From Actinomycetota bacterium (GTDB lineage Bacteria > Actinomycetota > Actinomycetes > S36-B12), in contig JAUXVJ010000009.1 of the NCBI GenBank assembly GCA_030684515.1, positions 679,517 through 743,516 on the forward strand: a stretch of DNA of 64,000 bases, in the 5' to 3' direction. Shown here piece after piece: positions 8,812 to 17,257 of this stretch. Numbering within the stretch: position 1 is the first letter of the stretch; each line of letters begins with the position of its first letter. The notes under the pieces are model-generated. The model was not told where the DNA came from. It was given only the letters and a program-made list of their open reading frames with translations, and made no database searches. Position numbers and translations under genes: made by a program.

Positions 8812-9341
8812 TGCAAGCCACATTCACATCGCAGGATGTTGAAGAGCTACTGCGTGAACTTGCCAGGAGACTCAACGCGGTTGGGGTTGCGGGTGGGATA
8901 CGAGTGGTCGGCGGCGCAGCCATTGCGCTGTTGAATTCGGATCGGCGAGCTACGCAAGACATCGATGCGCTGCTACTGCCGGACGGTCCAGTGCGAGACA
9001 TCGCTGCGCAGATCGGGCGCGAACGAGGGCTGCCTTCAGATTGGATCAATGACGCAGCCAAGGCGTATGTCCCACCAGTGGGTCTTGAAGACTGGCATGA
9101 GGTCTTCCGCGAAGGAGAGATGGTCGTGTACGTGGGCTCCCTGCAGATGCTCTTGGCGATGAAGGTCTACGCGAACAGGGGCCGCCGCGATACACCTGAC
9201 ATTGAATTCCTTCTCGACCAATGCCAGATCACCAGTCTCGAACAGGTGCAGGAAATCTACGAGCGCTATCACGCGCAAGATGTCATCACTGATTCGGCGG
9301 CGGCCCGAATTCGGGCATGGCTTGAGCGAAGGGGTGCGTGA
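8811..9341 (+). CDS. Nucleotidyltransferase-fold protein, probable toxin (DUF6036-like)
   Basis: This 176-residue protein has a minimal nucleotidyltransferase signature: VVGGAAIALLNSDRRATQDIDALL combines the Gly-Gly/Ala loop with a DxD metal site (Asp-Ile-Asp). It continues with WHEVFREGEMVVYVGSLQMLLAMKVYANRGRRDTPDIEFLL, where the Lys-x-x-Ala...RDxxDIEFL pattern is shared by AbiEii/MNT-type toxins. Its start is fused to the stop of the HTH gene (TGATG), indicating strict coexpression. By family analogy it may transfer nucleotides to tRNA or another target; the target is not known. A non-toxin role, such as antibiotic nucleotidylation, is possible but less likely given the operon. Confidence 0.72.
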   Translation: MQATFTSQDVEELLRELARRLNAVGVAGGIRVVGGAAIALLNSDRRATQDIDALLLPDGPVRDIAAQIGRERGLPSDWINDAAKAYVPPVGLEDWHEVFREGEMVVYVGSLQMLLAMKVYANRGRRDTPDIEFLLDQCQITSLEQVQEIYERYHAQDVITDSAAARIRAWLERRGA

Positions 9342-9373
9342 GTTGGATCTTGCAAAGTTGAATTGTTGAGCTA

Positions 9374-10414
9374 CTACTGGCGAACAAGAAACTCGCGGAC
9401 CTGCGCCTGACTCACTTCAAGAGCGGAGGTGTCCTCAGCGACGGCCTTGTACCAATCGGCGGTCCAGCGGACTGTCTCAGCCAGGTCCAGTCGGTTGTCC
9501 CAGCCAAGCTCTTGATGCGCGAGGTCAGAATCAAGAACGAGAATCTCGGATTCTGCGAAGGTGTCATCTTCATTGCCGACGGCAGCCTTCCACTGCTGCG
9601 TGCTTCCCCAGGCCTTGATCAACTGGGCAGTCACGTCGCTGACGCTCGCAACGCTTTGGGGGTCCGGACCAAAATTCCATGCGCCGATAAAGCGATCCTC
9701 AGCATCGGCCTTGCTCAACAGGTGCGGAACGAGAGCGAGGTAGCCCGATAGGCAGTCGAGCACGTGCTGCCAGGGACGAATACTGGCAGGATTGCGCAGT
9801 TCAGGCGCTTGTTTGGCTGCCAGGGCGCGCATCACGTCAGGAACCAGCCGTTCGGCGCCTGTGTCGCCGCCACCAATGACATTGCCCGCCCGAGCTATTG
9901 CTGTCGGTGCCCCTGCAAAGCTCGTCATCCACGATTGCGTGAGGATGTCGGCCATTGCCTTGGACGCGCTGTATGGGTCGTGACCACCCAGAGCATCCGA
10001 TTCGCGGTAACCCTGCTGCTGATGCACGTTTCGGTAGACCTTGTCGGTGGTCACGATGATCTGGGCTTGAAGCTGCTGGCACTGGGACGCGGCGTCAAGC
10101 ACGTTCATCGTGCCGATGACGTTGGTCTCCATCGTGAGTCGTGGATGGCGATAGGACTCGCGCACCAGAGGTTGCGCGGCCAAGTGCACGAGAACGTCAG
10201 GCTTGCAGGTGTGCAATGCGGCCTTCAGTTGGTCAAGGTCACGAATATCGCCGCGTAGGTCGTGAGAGAACAAGGGCCCGAGCTCTGCTTCCTCGTAAAG
10301 GCATCCCTCAATTGGGTCCAAGGAAAAGCCGGAAACCTCATGCCCGAGCTCTGTCAGCATCAGCGTCAGCCATGCGCCTTTGAATCCCGTGTGTCCGGTC
10401 AGGAAGTAATGCAT
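9374..10414 (-). CDS. rfbG: CDP-glucose 4,6-dehydratase
   Basis: This 346-residue extended SDR converts CDP-D-glucose to CDP-4-keto-6-deoxy-D-glucose. Seen in the sequence: the N-terminal NAD motif TGHTGFKGAWL, characteristic of RfbG/DdhB; DVLVHLAAQPLVRESY; the TTDKVY segment containing the catalytic Thr-Asp-Lys; and the Tyr-x3-Lys pair in DPYSASKAMADI. The full family length is present. The gene starts 2 nt after the rfbH stop on the same strand, so the two are cotranscribed. Together with rfbF, divergent upstream, it supplies the substrate for the RfbH dehydratase. Confidence 0.95.
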   Translation of the reverse strand: MHYFLTGHTGFKGAWLTLMLTELGHEVSGFSLDPIEGCLYEEAELGPLFSHDLRGDIRDLDQLKAALHTCKPDVLVHLAAQPLVRESYRHPRLTMETNVIGTMNVLDAASQCQQLQAQIIVTTDKVYRNVHQQQGYRESDALGGHDPYSASKAMADILTQSWMTSFAGAPTAIARAGNVIGGGDTGAERLVPDVMRALAAKQAPELRNPASIRPWQHVLDCLSGYLALVPHLLSKADAEDRFIGAWNFGPDPQSVASVSDVTAQLIKAWGSTQQWKAAVGNEDDTFAESEILVLDSDLAHQELGWDNRLDLAETVRWTADWYKAVAEDTSALEVSQAQVREFLVRQ

Positions 10415-10416
10415 GT

Positions 10417-11727
10417 CTAAGCCTTGATGAATTCGAGGATTGAGTCGGCAACGTAATCGAGCATCGGAATCGTCAGTCCGGGATAGACGCCAATCCAGAA
10501 CGTCCGCCGCATCACGATGTCGCTGTTGGTGAGGTCGCCAACGATTCTGAAGTCGACATTCTTGTAGGCCGGTTGTCGCGTGATGTTGCCAGCGAACATC
10601 AAACGAGTGCCGATCTTCCTGGCATCCAGAAAACGCAGGAGTTCTTCGCGATCCACCGGAAGTTCAGGGTCAAGGGTGATCGGGAAGCCGAACCAGGATG
10701 GCTCCGAATGCGGGGTGGCCTGCGGAAGTATGAGTCCTTCAGTCCCACTGAGCCGTGCGGTGAGGTGGTTGAAGTTCTCTTGCCTACGTGCCACGAATGT
10801 GTCGATCTTCTGCAGCTGCGAAAGCCCAAGGGATGCCTGCATGTCCGTGGCCTTGAGGTTGTAGCCGATGTGGCTGTAGATGTACTTGTGGTCATAACCT
10901 CGCGGAAGCTCACCCAGCTTCCATTCGAATCGCTTCAAGCAGGTGTTGTCGCAGCCGGTCTCGCAATAGCAATCGCGACCCCAGTCGCGAAATGACTCCA
11001 CCTGCCTTTGAACCAATGGCGACTTCACGAGCACGGCGCCACCTTCGCCAGTGGTGATGTGGTGGGCCGGGTAGAAGCTCAACGTTGCGGTGTCGCCGAA
11101 ACTGCCAGTTCGCTTGCCGCGATATTTGGAACCGAGTGCGTCGCATGAATCCTCGACCAGCCAGAGACTGTGCTCCTTGCACAATGCGCGAACTTCATCC
11201 AAGTCGAAGGGGTTGCCAAGAGTGTGCGCCATCATGATCGCGCGAGTCTTTGGTCCGATGGCCTCGCGCAGCATTTCTGGCTTGGCGTCGTAGGTGCCCA
11301 GTTGCACGTCAACCAGGACAGGTCGCAATCCATTTTGAATGATGGGATTGATGGTTGTCGGAAATCCCATCGCAACGGTGAGCACTTCATCGCCCGGCTG
11401 CAGCGCTCGCTTGTGCAGTTTTGGGCTGGTCAGTGCGCTCAACGCAGCAAGGTTGGCGCTGGAACCACTGTTGACGAAGACAGCTCCTCGCGTTCCTACG
11501 TACCTCGCAAGGGCTCGCTCAAAGTCCTCGGTGAAGCGGCCTGCGGTCAACCAGCCATCCAGACTGGAATCTACGAGTGCGGCAAAGTCGTCGGGGTCGA
11601 GCACCTTGCCGGACACGGGCACTGGAGTCTGGTCGGCAACGAAAGGTTCTTGCTCAAGTGCCGTGCGAGCGAAGTTGCGAACTGCCGTAAGAATCTCTTC
11701 GCGTGCATCTACCGAGGGCTCGGGCAC
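10417..11727 (-). CDS. rfbH: CDP-4-keto-6-deoxyglucose 3-dehydratase (E1, RfbH)
   Basis: This is a 436-residue PMP- and [2Fe-2S]-dependent dehydratase of the DegT/DnrJ aminotransferase fold. It removes the C3 hydroxyl of CDP-4-keto-6-deoxyglucose. The usual PLP lysine is replaced by His ([14 protein letters not shown]), and four cysteines show the C-x57-C-x-C-x7-C spacing described for E1 (DSCDALG ... [11 protein letters not shown]). The GTG start at 11727 is preceded by GGAGGA and gives the normal length. The longer open frame to 12333 runs antisense through rfbF and is not used. E1 normally needs an NADH-dependent iron-sulfur/flavin reductase (E3, AscD/RfbI); none is present in the window. 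Confidence 0.95.
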   Translation of the reverse strand: MPEPSVDAREEILTAVRNFARTALEQEPFVADQTPVPVSGKVLDPDDFAALVDSSLDGWLTAGRFTEDFERALARYVGTRGAVFVNSGSSANLAALSALTSPKLHKRALQPGDEVLTVAMGFPTTINPIIQNGLRPVLVDVQLGTYDAKPEMLREAIGPKTRAIMMAHTLGNPFDLDEVRALCKEHSLWLVEDSCDALGSKYRGKRTGSFGDTATLSFYPAHHITTGEGGAVLVKSPLVQRQVESFRDWGRDCYCETGCDNTCLKRFEWKLGELPRGYDHKYIYSHIGYNLKATDMQASLGLSQLQKIDTFVARRQENFNHLTARLSGTEGLILPQATPHSEPSWFGFPITLDPELPVDREELLRFLDARKIGTRLMFAGNITRQPAYKNVDFRIVGDLTNSDIVMRRTFWIGVYPGLTIPMLDYVADSILEFIKA

Positions 11728-11790
11728 TGGATGGATCCTCCATAGCGATAAGTGGGTTGTAGCATAACGATTTATGTCAAAGGCCCGGGA
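11728..11790. promoter_or_regulatory. Divergent promoter region between rfbH and rfbF
   Basis: This 63-bp gap separates the divergent rfbHG and rfbF units and must hold both promoters. A TTGACA hexamer is present on the minus strand (11780-11775), but no convincing -10 stands at the normal distance. The area is locally AT-rich. rfbH has a clear GGAGGA site; rfbF has a weaker AAAGG. Confidence 0.4.
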
Positions 11791-12561
11791 GTGAAGGCGA
11801 TCCTCCTCGCGGGAGGGCTCGGCACACGTATGCGCGATGAAACCGAGTTTCGCCCCAAGCCCATGGTCGAAGTCGGTGGTCGACCAGTGCTGTGGCACAT
11901 CATGAAGAACCTTGCGCAGTTCGGCATTGACGAATTCATCGTGGCGACCGGCTACAAGAGCGACATGATCAAGGAGTACTTCCTCAACTACGAGGCGCGC
12001 AATAACGACTTCACTATTGAGTTGGGTAGACGCGATTCCCTTGTCTTCCACGAAGCGCACAGTGAGGCGAACTGGAAGGTCACCGTTGCATTCACTGGCG
12101 ACAACACGATGACCGGTGGTCGCGTGTTCCGTGCTGCTCGCTACCTGGACGACGAACCCTTCCTCGTCACCTATGGCGATGGCCTGGCCGACGTCAACAT
12201 CGACGAACTGCGTGCCTTCCACGCGCAGTCGGGCCGACTCGCAACGGTCACCACTGTGCGCCCGTTGAGTCGCTTTGGCGTGATGGATGTCGACGAAGGT
12301 GGAGCCGTGCGCAGCTTCAGTGAGAAGCCGCAACTCGATGACTGGATCAATGTGGGCTTCTTCATCATGCAGCCCGAAGTGCTGACGTACCTGGACGATA
12401 ACTGCGTGCTAGAGGAGGAGCCACTTGCCCACCTCGCGCGCGACGGCCAGTTGTCGGCTTTTCGACACCGGGGCTTCTGGCAGCCGATGGACACCAACCG
12501 GGAGTCCAAGATGCTGAACGAGCTCTGGGACTCAGGCAACGCACCCTGGAAGACCTGGTAG
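11791..12561 (+). CDS. rfbF: Glucose-1-phosphate cytidylyltransferase
   Basis: This encodes 256 residues from GTG 11791, the full length of the family. It makes CDP-glucose from CTP and glucose-1-phosphate, the entry step to CDP-dideoxyhexoses. The nucleotide-binding loop [20 protein letters not shown] and the following VLWHIMKNL are close to canonical Rfb[13 protein letters not shown] holds the metal-binding Asp, and [15 protein letters not shown] and [11 protein letters not shown] complete the family pattern. The gene is divergent from rfbHG and convergent with the FGGY kinase six bases downstream. Confidence 0.96.
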   Translation: MKAILLAGGLGTRMRDETEFRPKPMVEVGGRPVLWHIMKNLAQFGIDEFIVATGYKSDMIKEYFLNYEARNNDFTIELGRRDSLVFHEAHSEANWKVTVAFTGDNTMTGGRVFRAARYLDDEPFLVTYGDGLADVNIDELRAFHAQSGRLATVTTVRPLSRFGVMDVDEGGAVRSFSEKPQLDDWINVGFFIMQPEVLTYLDDNCVLEEEPLAHLARDGQLSAFRHRGFWQPMDTNRESKMLNELWDSGNAPWKTW

Positions 12562-12567
12562 CTCGTC

Positions 12568-13725
12568 CTACTTCTCGTGCACCAGTCTCTGATTGAGCAG
12601 TGCCAGACCCGAGAGTGAGGCATCCTCACCCTCGAACACTGTTCCTGTCGTGTTCAGTCGCTCTAGCAGCGCTTCTCGCAGGGGCGTGAACTGTTGCACG
12701 AGGCCACCGCTGAACAGCAGAGGTCGACCCCTTGCGTTCAACCGATCCACGGCTTCGGTGATCCCCGCAACAATCTGTGACACGGCCTGGGCAATCGCTG
12801 GTGCACGGAGGCCTTCGTGCGCGGCCCACTGCCAGTCGCTTGATTCCAAGGCGCCACGGGTCTTCAGCACGGCAGCGGTCAGAAGTCGGCCGGCTGGAAG
12901 GTGGGTCACGGTGTGCAGGTAGGTGCCGTCGAAGTAGGGGCGCAGTTGCGCGGGGGAATGCGGGTCATCTGAAAGGAGCGATACCTGGCAGCCGGTAGCC
13001 AGATTGACGCTCACAACGTCGGGGCGCAGCCCAGCGCCCAGCAGTGAGGCCTGTTGATCGCCTACGCCGCAGTACACCGGTACGTCGTTGTTCTGGAATG
13101 CGAAAGTCCCAATCGGAACCACGCCGTGGGAGATCTTTGGAAGCCTGTCCATCGACATCCCGGCCGCGCGAATGGCTGCGGGGCTCCAGTCGCCCTGGAT
13201 GACATCGACCATGCCCCACGACGCGGCATCGGTCGCGTGGATGATCTCTGCTTTGCGGCCACAGAGCTGGCCCGCGGCAAAGCCGATCAGACTCATGGGC
13301 GTGAGCATCGGGTCGACCTTCATTGAGGCCAACGTGACGATGGGCATGCCCATGCGCAATGGGTCCCCCAGGCGAGTGAGTTCCTCCCCGCCGAGTGCGC
13401 GTTCCAACTCGTGGACCGATGTGCCGCGCATGTCCTGCCAGGAGATCAAGGGTGCTCCGGCATCTCCTTGTTCATCTACGAGGGCCAAGCCACCCATCTG
13501 TCCGGTGAGGAGGATGGCATCAGGCCTTGGCTCAAGAACACGTGCTTGCTGCAGTAGCGACGTGAGGCTGTCGGTCGCGGCTTGCGGGTCGATTTCTCGA
13601 GCGAGCCCGGACTCGTCCAGAAAAGCAGGAACCGCACGGCGAACTACCGATAGGGCTTGGCCATCGGCAGTGAGCACGGCAGCCTTGAAGTAGGTGCCCC
13701 CGAAATCAATGCCCAGCGAAGACAT
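12568..13725 (-). CDS. FGGY-family carbohydrate kinase
   Basis: This 385-residue kinase uses the RNase-H-like fold. The ATG at 13725 is chosen because it puts the phosphate-1 motif at the N-terminus (MSSLGIDFGGTYFKAAV). The catalytic region ISWQDMRG, the GVGDQQASLLG motif and a C-terminal adenosine-binding FSGGLVQQF segment are all present. Substrate cannot be assigned. RPYFDGTYLHTVTHLPAGR is reminiscent of sedoheptulokinase-like members. It overlaps the 3' end of the sugar-phosphate cyclase gene by 20 bp and is the last gene of a six-gene operon. I infer that it phosphorylates the sugar (possibly sedoheptulose) consumed by that cyclase; this is a hypothesis. Confidence 0.85.
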   Translation of the reverse strand: MSSLGIDFGGTYFKAAVLTADGQALSVVRRAVPAFLDESGLAREIDPQAATDSLTSLLQQARVLEPRPDAILLTGQMGGLALVDEQGDAGAPLISWQDMRGTSVHELERALGGEELTRLGDPLRMGMPIVTLASMKVDPMLTPMSLIGFAAGQLCGRKAEIIHATDAASWGMVDVIQGDWSPAAIRAAGMSMDRLPKISHGVVPIGTFAFQNNDVPVYCGVGDQQASLLGAGLRPDVVSVNLATGCQVSLLSDDPHSPAQLRPYFDGTYLHTVTHLPAGRLLTAAVLKTRGALESSDWQWAAHEGLRAPAIAQAVSQIVAGITEAVDRLNARGRPLLFSGGLVQQFTPLREALLERLNTTGTVFEGEDASLSGLALLNQRLVHEK

Positions 13726-14806
13726 AGTCCGTGGCCAGATATTCAGTGACGAGTTGCTCAAGTTCATCGTCGAGCAAGCGTGGAAGCATCACGAACTGAC
13801 CCTCGGCTTTGAGGACAGCGAAGTGCATGACGCCATTGCTCACCTTCTTGTCTCGCTTCAGCTGCTCAAGCAGAGCCTGTGCAGAAGGGCGCACGGGCAA
13901 CTGATAATCGAAATGCTGGCGCAGCAGGGCTGAGAGTTCGTCTGCGAGTTGCGGTTGCGTCTCTCCCCAGCGCACGCCCAGCCAGTTGATGACGTCAATG
14001 CCCCACAGAACCGCCATGCCATGCGGGATCTCGTGCCCTGAGATCGCTTCCAGTGCGTGCCCGAAGCTGTGACCGTAGTTCAGGATGCGGCGCAGATCAG
14101 TCTCGTACTCGTCGATCTCAATGATCTCCTGCTTGGCCAACAACGATGCTCGAGTCAGTTCAAGAAGATGCGCATTGCGAATGCCACCGTCGCCCAGGGC
14201 AGAACTGAGTTGGGCCAGAAATGCGTGACTGGATGTGACGGAGAGCTTCACGATCTCTCCGTAGCCAGAAGCAATCTCGAGATCAGGCAAGGTGCTCAGA
14301 AACTCCGTAGTGATCACCACTTTGCGCGGTGAGTGCAGTGCGCCCAACTGGTTCTTGAAGGGCAGCACATTGATACCGCTCTTGGCTCCTATGCAGCTGT
14401 CCGACTGCGAGAGCACTGTCGTCGGCAGGAATATCCAATTGATGCCTCGGTAGTACAGATGTGCCGTGAAGCTCACCAGATCCTGTATGCAGCCGCCGCC
14501 GACAGCGAGCACAGTGGCCGAGCGCACTGCTCGCTCTTGGATGAGCCAGTCCACGAGCGCGCTGACACCGCTCAGCGACTTCGTCTCCTCCGAGGCCTTG
14601 ACGAGATACGTGGGATGAGCCGCGAGCAGTGGAGCGAGTGCTTCGTGGTGAAGCGTGGCGACATTCTCATCGCAGACGATGAGCACCTCATGCTGGTCTG
14701 CCACAGCCAGCTCGGCTGCAGAGTGAATGGTTTCAGCGAAGAGGACGTCGTAGTCCCACTGCAGAGACTTGATGTGGAGCGGCTGGAGACTGTCAGCTAC
14801 GTGCAC
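13706..14806 (-). CDS. Sugar-phosphate cyclase (3-dehydroquinate synthase family)
   Basis: This is a 366-residue member of the DHQ synthase-like family, which turns 7-carbon sugar phosphates (or glucose-6-phosphate) into carbocycles. The NAD motif is VLAVGGGCIQDLVSFTA. Metal ligands are conserved: Glu in SGYGEIVKLS, His in ILNYGHSFGHALEA and His in EIPHGMAVL. The substrate segment reads SDSCIGAKSGINV rather than the VDSSVGGKTGVN of housekeeping AroB, and GGGCIQD replaces GGGVIGD. A specialised cyclase, such as a valiolone-synthase-like enzyme, is therefore more likely than AroB. The GTG start has GGAGG at good spacing and overlaps the preceding SDR gene by 10 bp. The product would be a cyclitol or ketocyclitol for the surface glycan. 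Confidence 0.85.
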   Translation of the reverse strand: MHVADSLQPLHIKSLQWDYDVLFAETIHSAAELAVADQHEVLIVCDENVATLHHEALAPLLAAHPTYLVKASEETKSLSGVSALVDWLIQERAVRSATVLAVGGGCIQDLVSFTAHLYYRGINWIFLPTTVLSQSDSCIGAKSGINVLPFKNQLGALHSPRKVVITTEFLSTLPDLEIASGYGEIVKLSVTSSHAFLAQLSSALGDGGIRNAHLLELTRASLLAKQEIIEIDEYETDLRRILNYGHSFGHALEAISGHEIPHGMAVLWGIDVINWLGVRWGETQPQLADELSALLRQHFDYQLPVRPSAQALLEQLKRDKKVSNGVMHFAVLKAEGQFVMLPRLLDDELEQLVTEYLATDYVFAGH

Positions 14807-15468
14807 GAGAAGCCTCCGTCGACCATGAGTGTCTGGCCGGTGATGTAGGTGTTCTTGGCCGACATCAGCATCGCCACTGCCTGCGCGATCTCTTCGGAAG
14901 CCGCCAAACGGCCCACAGGGATGCGGCTGACAAGCTGAGCAATGGCCGCTTCGTCGTTGTTCTGCCTGGTCAACTCAGTGTCGACGAAACCCGGCGCAAT
15001 GCCATTGGCGAGCACACCGCGAGCACCAAACTCAACAGCGAGACTGCGAATGAGCGAATCAAGTGCCGCCTTGGTGGCGGAGTACGCGGCCCGGCCCGGG
15101 CGGGCCCGCTGGGAATAGGCAGATGAGATCGCGGCAATTCGACCGAAGCCACGCTCGGCCATCTTGGGTGCCAAAGCAGAAGCCAGGCTGAAGGCACTGG
15201 ACAGGTTGGTCTTCAGTGTTCGATCCCAAGTCTCTGCAGTGAGTTCGCCAAGCGGAGCGGGCTCATTGATCGCCGCGTTCAACACCAGTCCGTCGTAGAT
15301 GACTTCGGCATTGAGGTTCAGGAATGCAGTGACGGACTCTGGATCTGCAAGATCCAGTTCGGCACGAGCAGGCGCGTGCACTTGCCAGTCGTCAGCGAGC
15401 AGCGCCTGGACGATGGCGGCCCCAATGCCGCGACTTCCGCCGGTGACCAGGGCTCGGCGCTGGCTCAT
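14797..15468 (-). CDS. Classical short-chain dehydrogenase/reductase
   Basis: This 223-residue SDR has the cofactor loop VTGGSRGIGAAI, the NAA motif (LVLNAAINEPA), the catalytic Ser (AAISSAYSQ) and the Tyr-x3-Lys pair (AAYSATKAAL). It ends with the usual TGQTLMVDGGF. It probably reduces a keto sugar or ketocyclitol with NAD(P)H. Its start overlaps the TPP-enzyme stop by 4 bp (ATGA) and its end overlaps the cyclase start by 10 bp, so it is part of the same pathway. Candidate substrates are the acyloin made by the TPP enzyme or the ketone made by the cyclase. Confidence 0.88.
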   Translation of the reverse strand: MSQRRALVTGGSRGIGAAIVQALLADDWQVHAPARAELDLADPESVTAFLNLNAEVIYDGLVLNAAINEPAPLGELTAETWDRTLKTNLSSAFSLASALAPKMAERGFGRIAAISSAYSQRARPGRAAYSATKAALDSLIRSLAVEFGARGVLANGIAPGFVDTELTRQNNDEAAIAQLVSRIPVGRLAASEEIAQAVAMLMSAKNTYITGQTLMVDGGFSCT

Positions 15469-17246
15469 GAACCGACCTCCAGATGTGCGACGCGCTTGGC
15501 AGTGTCGTCATCAAGCGGAGGGCTCATGTTGCTGATGGCATTGGAGATCATGCTTCCATCGGGCGCGACCTGGCTTGCAACTTTCGGAAAGTAGGTCTGC
15601 TCCGGATCGACCTTGGCGATCAGGATCGCCGGCCCGGGCGCATCCAACAGTGCTTGCGCAGCGCTCGACTCGAGGCCATTGGCATCAAGGGTGATCACGG
15701 GAATGCCGAATGCCTGCGCGAGCTGGGTCCAGTCGGGGAAGCCAAGTCCGGTCGCGGTGTCGCAGCCGACATACGCTCCGCCGAAGTAGTTGCGTTGAGT
15801 TGTACGAATCGAGGCGTAGCCGTCGTTGTCCAAGAGCACAACTTTCAAATTGAGCTGGTGAACAGCAACAGTGCCGAGCTCTTGAATGTTCTGGGAGAAG
15901 CTGCCGTCGCCCTCGACAAGCACGGTTCGCCTGCTCGGAGCGGCCAAGGCAGCGCCAATCGCCGCCGCGAGGCCGTATCCCATGCTGGCCAGGCCCTTGT
16001 TCGTGATCACGCGTTGTCCTGGCTTGGAGCGGAAGACTTCCATCGGCACGAACTGCCCACTGCCACTGCTCGCCGGAATCAGGATGTCACCCACTGCCAT
16101 GGCCTTGGAGAGCTGATCGACAAGCTCGTAGGGACTCAGAAAACCGGCACCATGCGCATTGGCGGGATCGATCAATGGCAATTGCGCGCGTACACCCGTG
16201 CAGTGTGCAAACCATGAGGCTGGCGGGCTGAACACTTGAGCTGCCAGGAGTTCCAGCACAGTGTCGGCATCTGCCTGGAGGGAGACGTCCACTTGTGGAT
16301 GCGCCTTGTTCAACTCTTGGGGATCAACATCAACGTGCACGACGCGGGCTTTGGTCCACTCCTGCCAGTTGAAGCCGGTCTGCTGGATGCCCAGACGAGT
16401 GCCCAAGGCCACGACCAAGTCAGCTTGGGACAGCAGGATGTTGGCACTGCGCTGGCCCCAGGTATTGGGCCTTCCAGCGAACAACGGGTGTGAATCGGGA
16501 ATGCGATCAAAGCCATTCCATGTCGTCATAAGTGGAATGTTCATGGAGGCGAGTGCATCGCTCAATTGACTTGCAACGTGGTGGCTCACTCCGCCGCCGA
16601 TCAGCACAAGGGGGCGTTGCGCGCTCCGCAGTTCAGCGGCGATCCGTTCGGCTGCACTGTGCGCATTGCTCACCATGCCTGATGAAGGTCCGGCATTGAA
16701 CCCTTCAGTCTTCGGCTCGGTGTGCTGCACGGGCGCGCCTTGGGCATCAAGGCAGAACTCGAAGAAGATCGGGCCGCGGCGATCGGTGAGTCCAAGAGAG
16801 ACCAGCGCCACTACTTCGTCGTCTGCAAGTGGGCTCTCGATGCGCACCGCACCCTTGGTGATGGGTGTGACGAGCGCAACCCCGTCGATCTCCTGAATGC
16901 CTCGTTGTCGCATGCCCTCTGCCTTCAGGTCTGCGGACTTCACTTGCCCTCCGACGATCAGCAGATCGCGGCTCTCCAGGTATGCGCCGGCAATACCTGT
17001 CATGGCATTGGTGATGCCTGGGCCGGCGGTCACCAGTGAGTACGCGCGCCCGGCTTCTGAGATCTCGTTGAAGTACTCCGTGGCGATCGCTGCTGAGACT
17101 TCATGCACGAATGGAACGGTGATCATCTGCTGGCGCGCGGCGTCCACCAGGTGCATGGTTGCGCCACCGGGCAGCAGGAAGCAGTGGGAGTAGCCGAGCT
17201 CAGCCAGAACACCTGTGAAGTGATCGGCGTACTTGCGAGTGTCCAC
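15465..17246 (-). CDS. TPP-dependent acetolactate-synthase-like enzyme (YerE-like)
   Basis: This 593-residue enzyme has the three-domain pyruvate-oxidase fold. The cofactor-activating Glu sits in PFVHEVSAAIATEYF and the TPP/Mg motif is GDGSFSQNIQEL...LLDNDGYASIR. The GTG start follows GAGAGGG. IlvB is usually paired with a regulatory IlvN gene and branched-chain genes, which are absent here. QVKSADLKAEG and the GCDTATGLGFPDW region resemble TPP proteins of O-antigen loci. In yersiniose synthesis YerE transfers a two-carbon unit from pyruvate onto CDP-3,6-dideoxy-4-keto-glucose, and rfbFGH next door make exactly that acceptor. A YerE-like role is a good inference, although the operon also holds a cyclase and a NeuB-like synthase. 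Confidence 0.88.
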   Translation of the reverse strand: MDTRKYADHFTGVLAELGYSHCFLLPGGATMHLVDAARQQMITVPFVHEVSAAIATEYFNEISEAGRAYSLVTAGPGITNAMTGIAGAYLESRDLLIVGGQVKSADLKAEGMRQRGIQEIDGVALVTPITKGAVRIESPLADDEVVALVSLGLTDRRGPIFFEFCLDAQGAPVQHTEPKTEGFNAGPSSGMVSNAHSAAERIAAELRSAQRPLVLIGGGVSHHVASQLSDALASMNIPLMTTWNGFDRIPDSHPLFAGRPNTWGQRSANILLSQADLVVALGTRLGIQQTGFNWQEWTKARVVHVDVDPQELNKAHPQVDVSLQADADTVLELLAAQVFSPPASWFAHCTGVRAQLPLIDPANAHGAGFLSPYELVDQLSKAMAVGDILIPASSGSGQFVPMEVFRSKPGQRVITNKGLASMGYGLAAAIGAALAAPSRRTVLVEGDGSFSQNIQELGTVAVHQLNLKVVLLDNDGYASIRTTQRNYFGGAYVGCDTATGLGFPDWTQLAQAFGIPVITLDANGLESSAAQALLDAPGPAILIAKVDPEQTYFPKVASQVAPDGSMISNAISNMSPPLDDDTAKRVAHLEVGS

Positions 17247-17257
17247 TGATCCCTCTC

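Noticed and set aside
11728..12333. N-terminal extension of the rfbH frame
   Set aside because: The extra 202 codons are antisense to rfbF. The GTG at 11727 has GGAGGA and gives the normal RfbH length.
15465..17246. TPP enzyme as plain acetolactate synthase (ilvB)
   Set aside because: No ilvN, ilvC or other branched-chain gene is nearby and it overlaps glycan-pathway genes. Kept as YerE-like with reservation.
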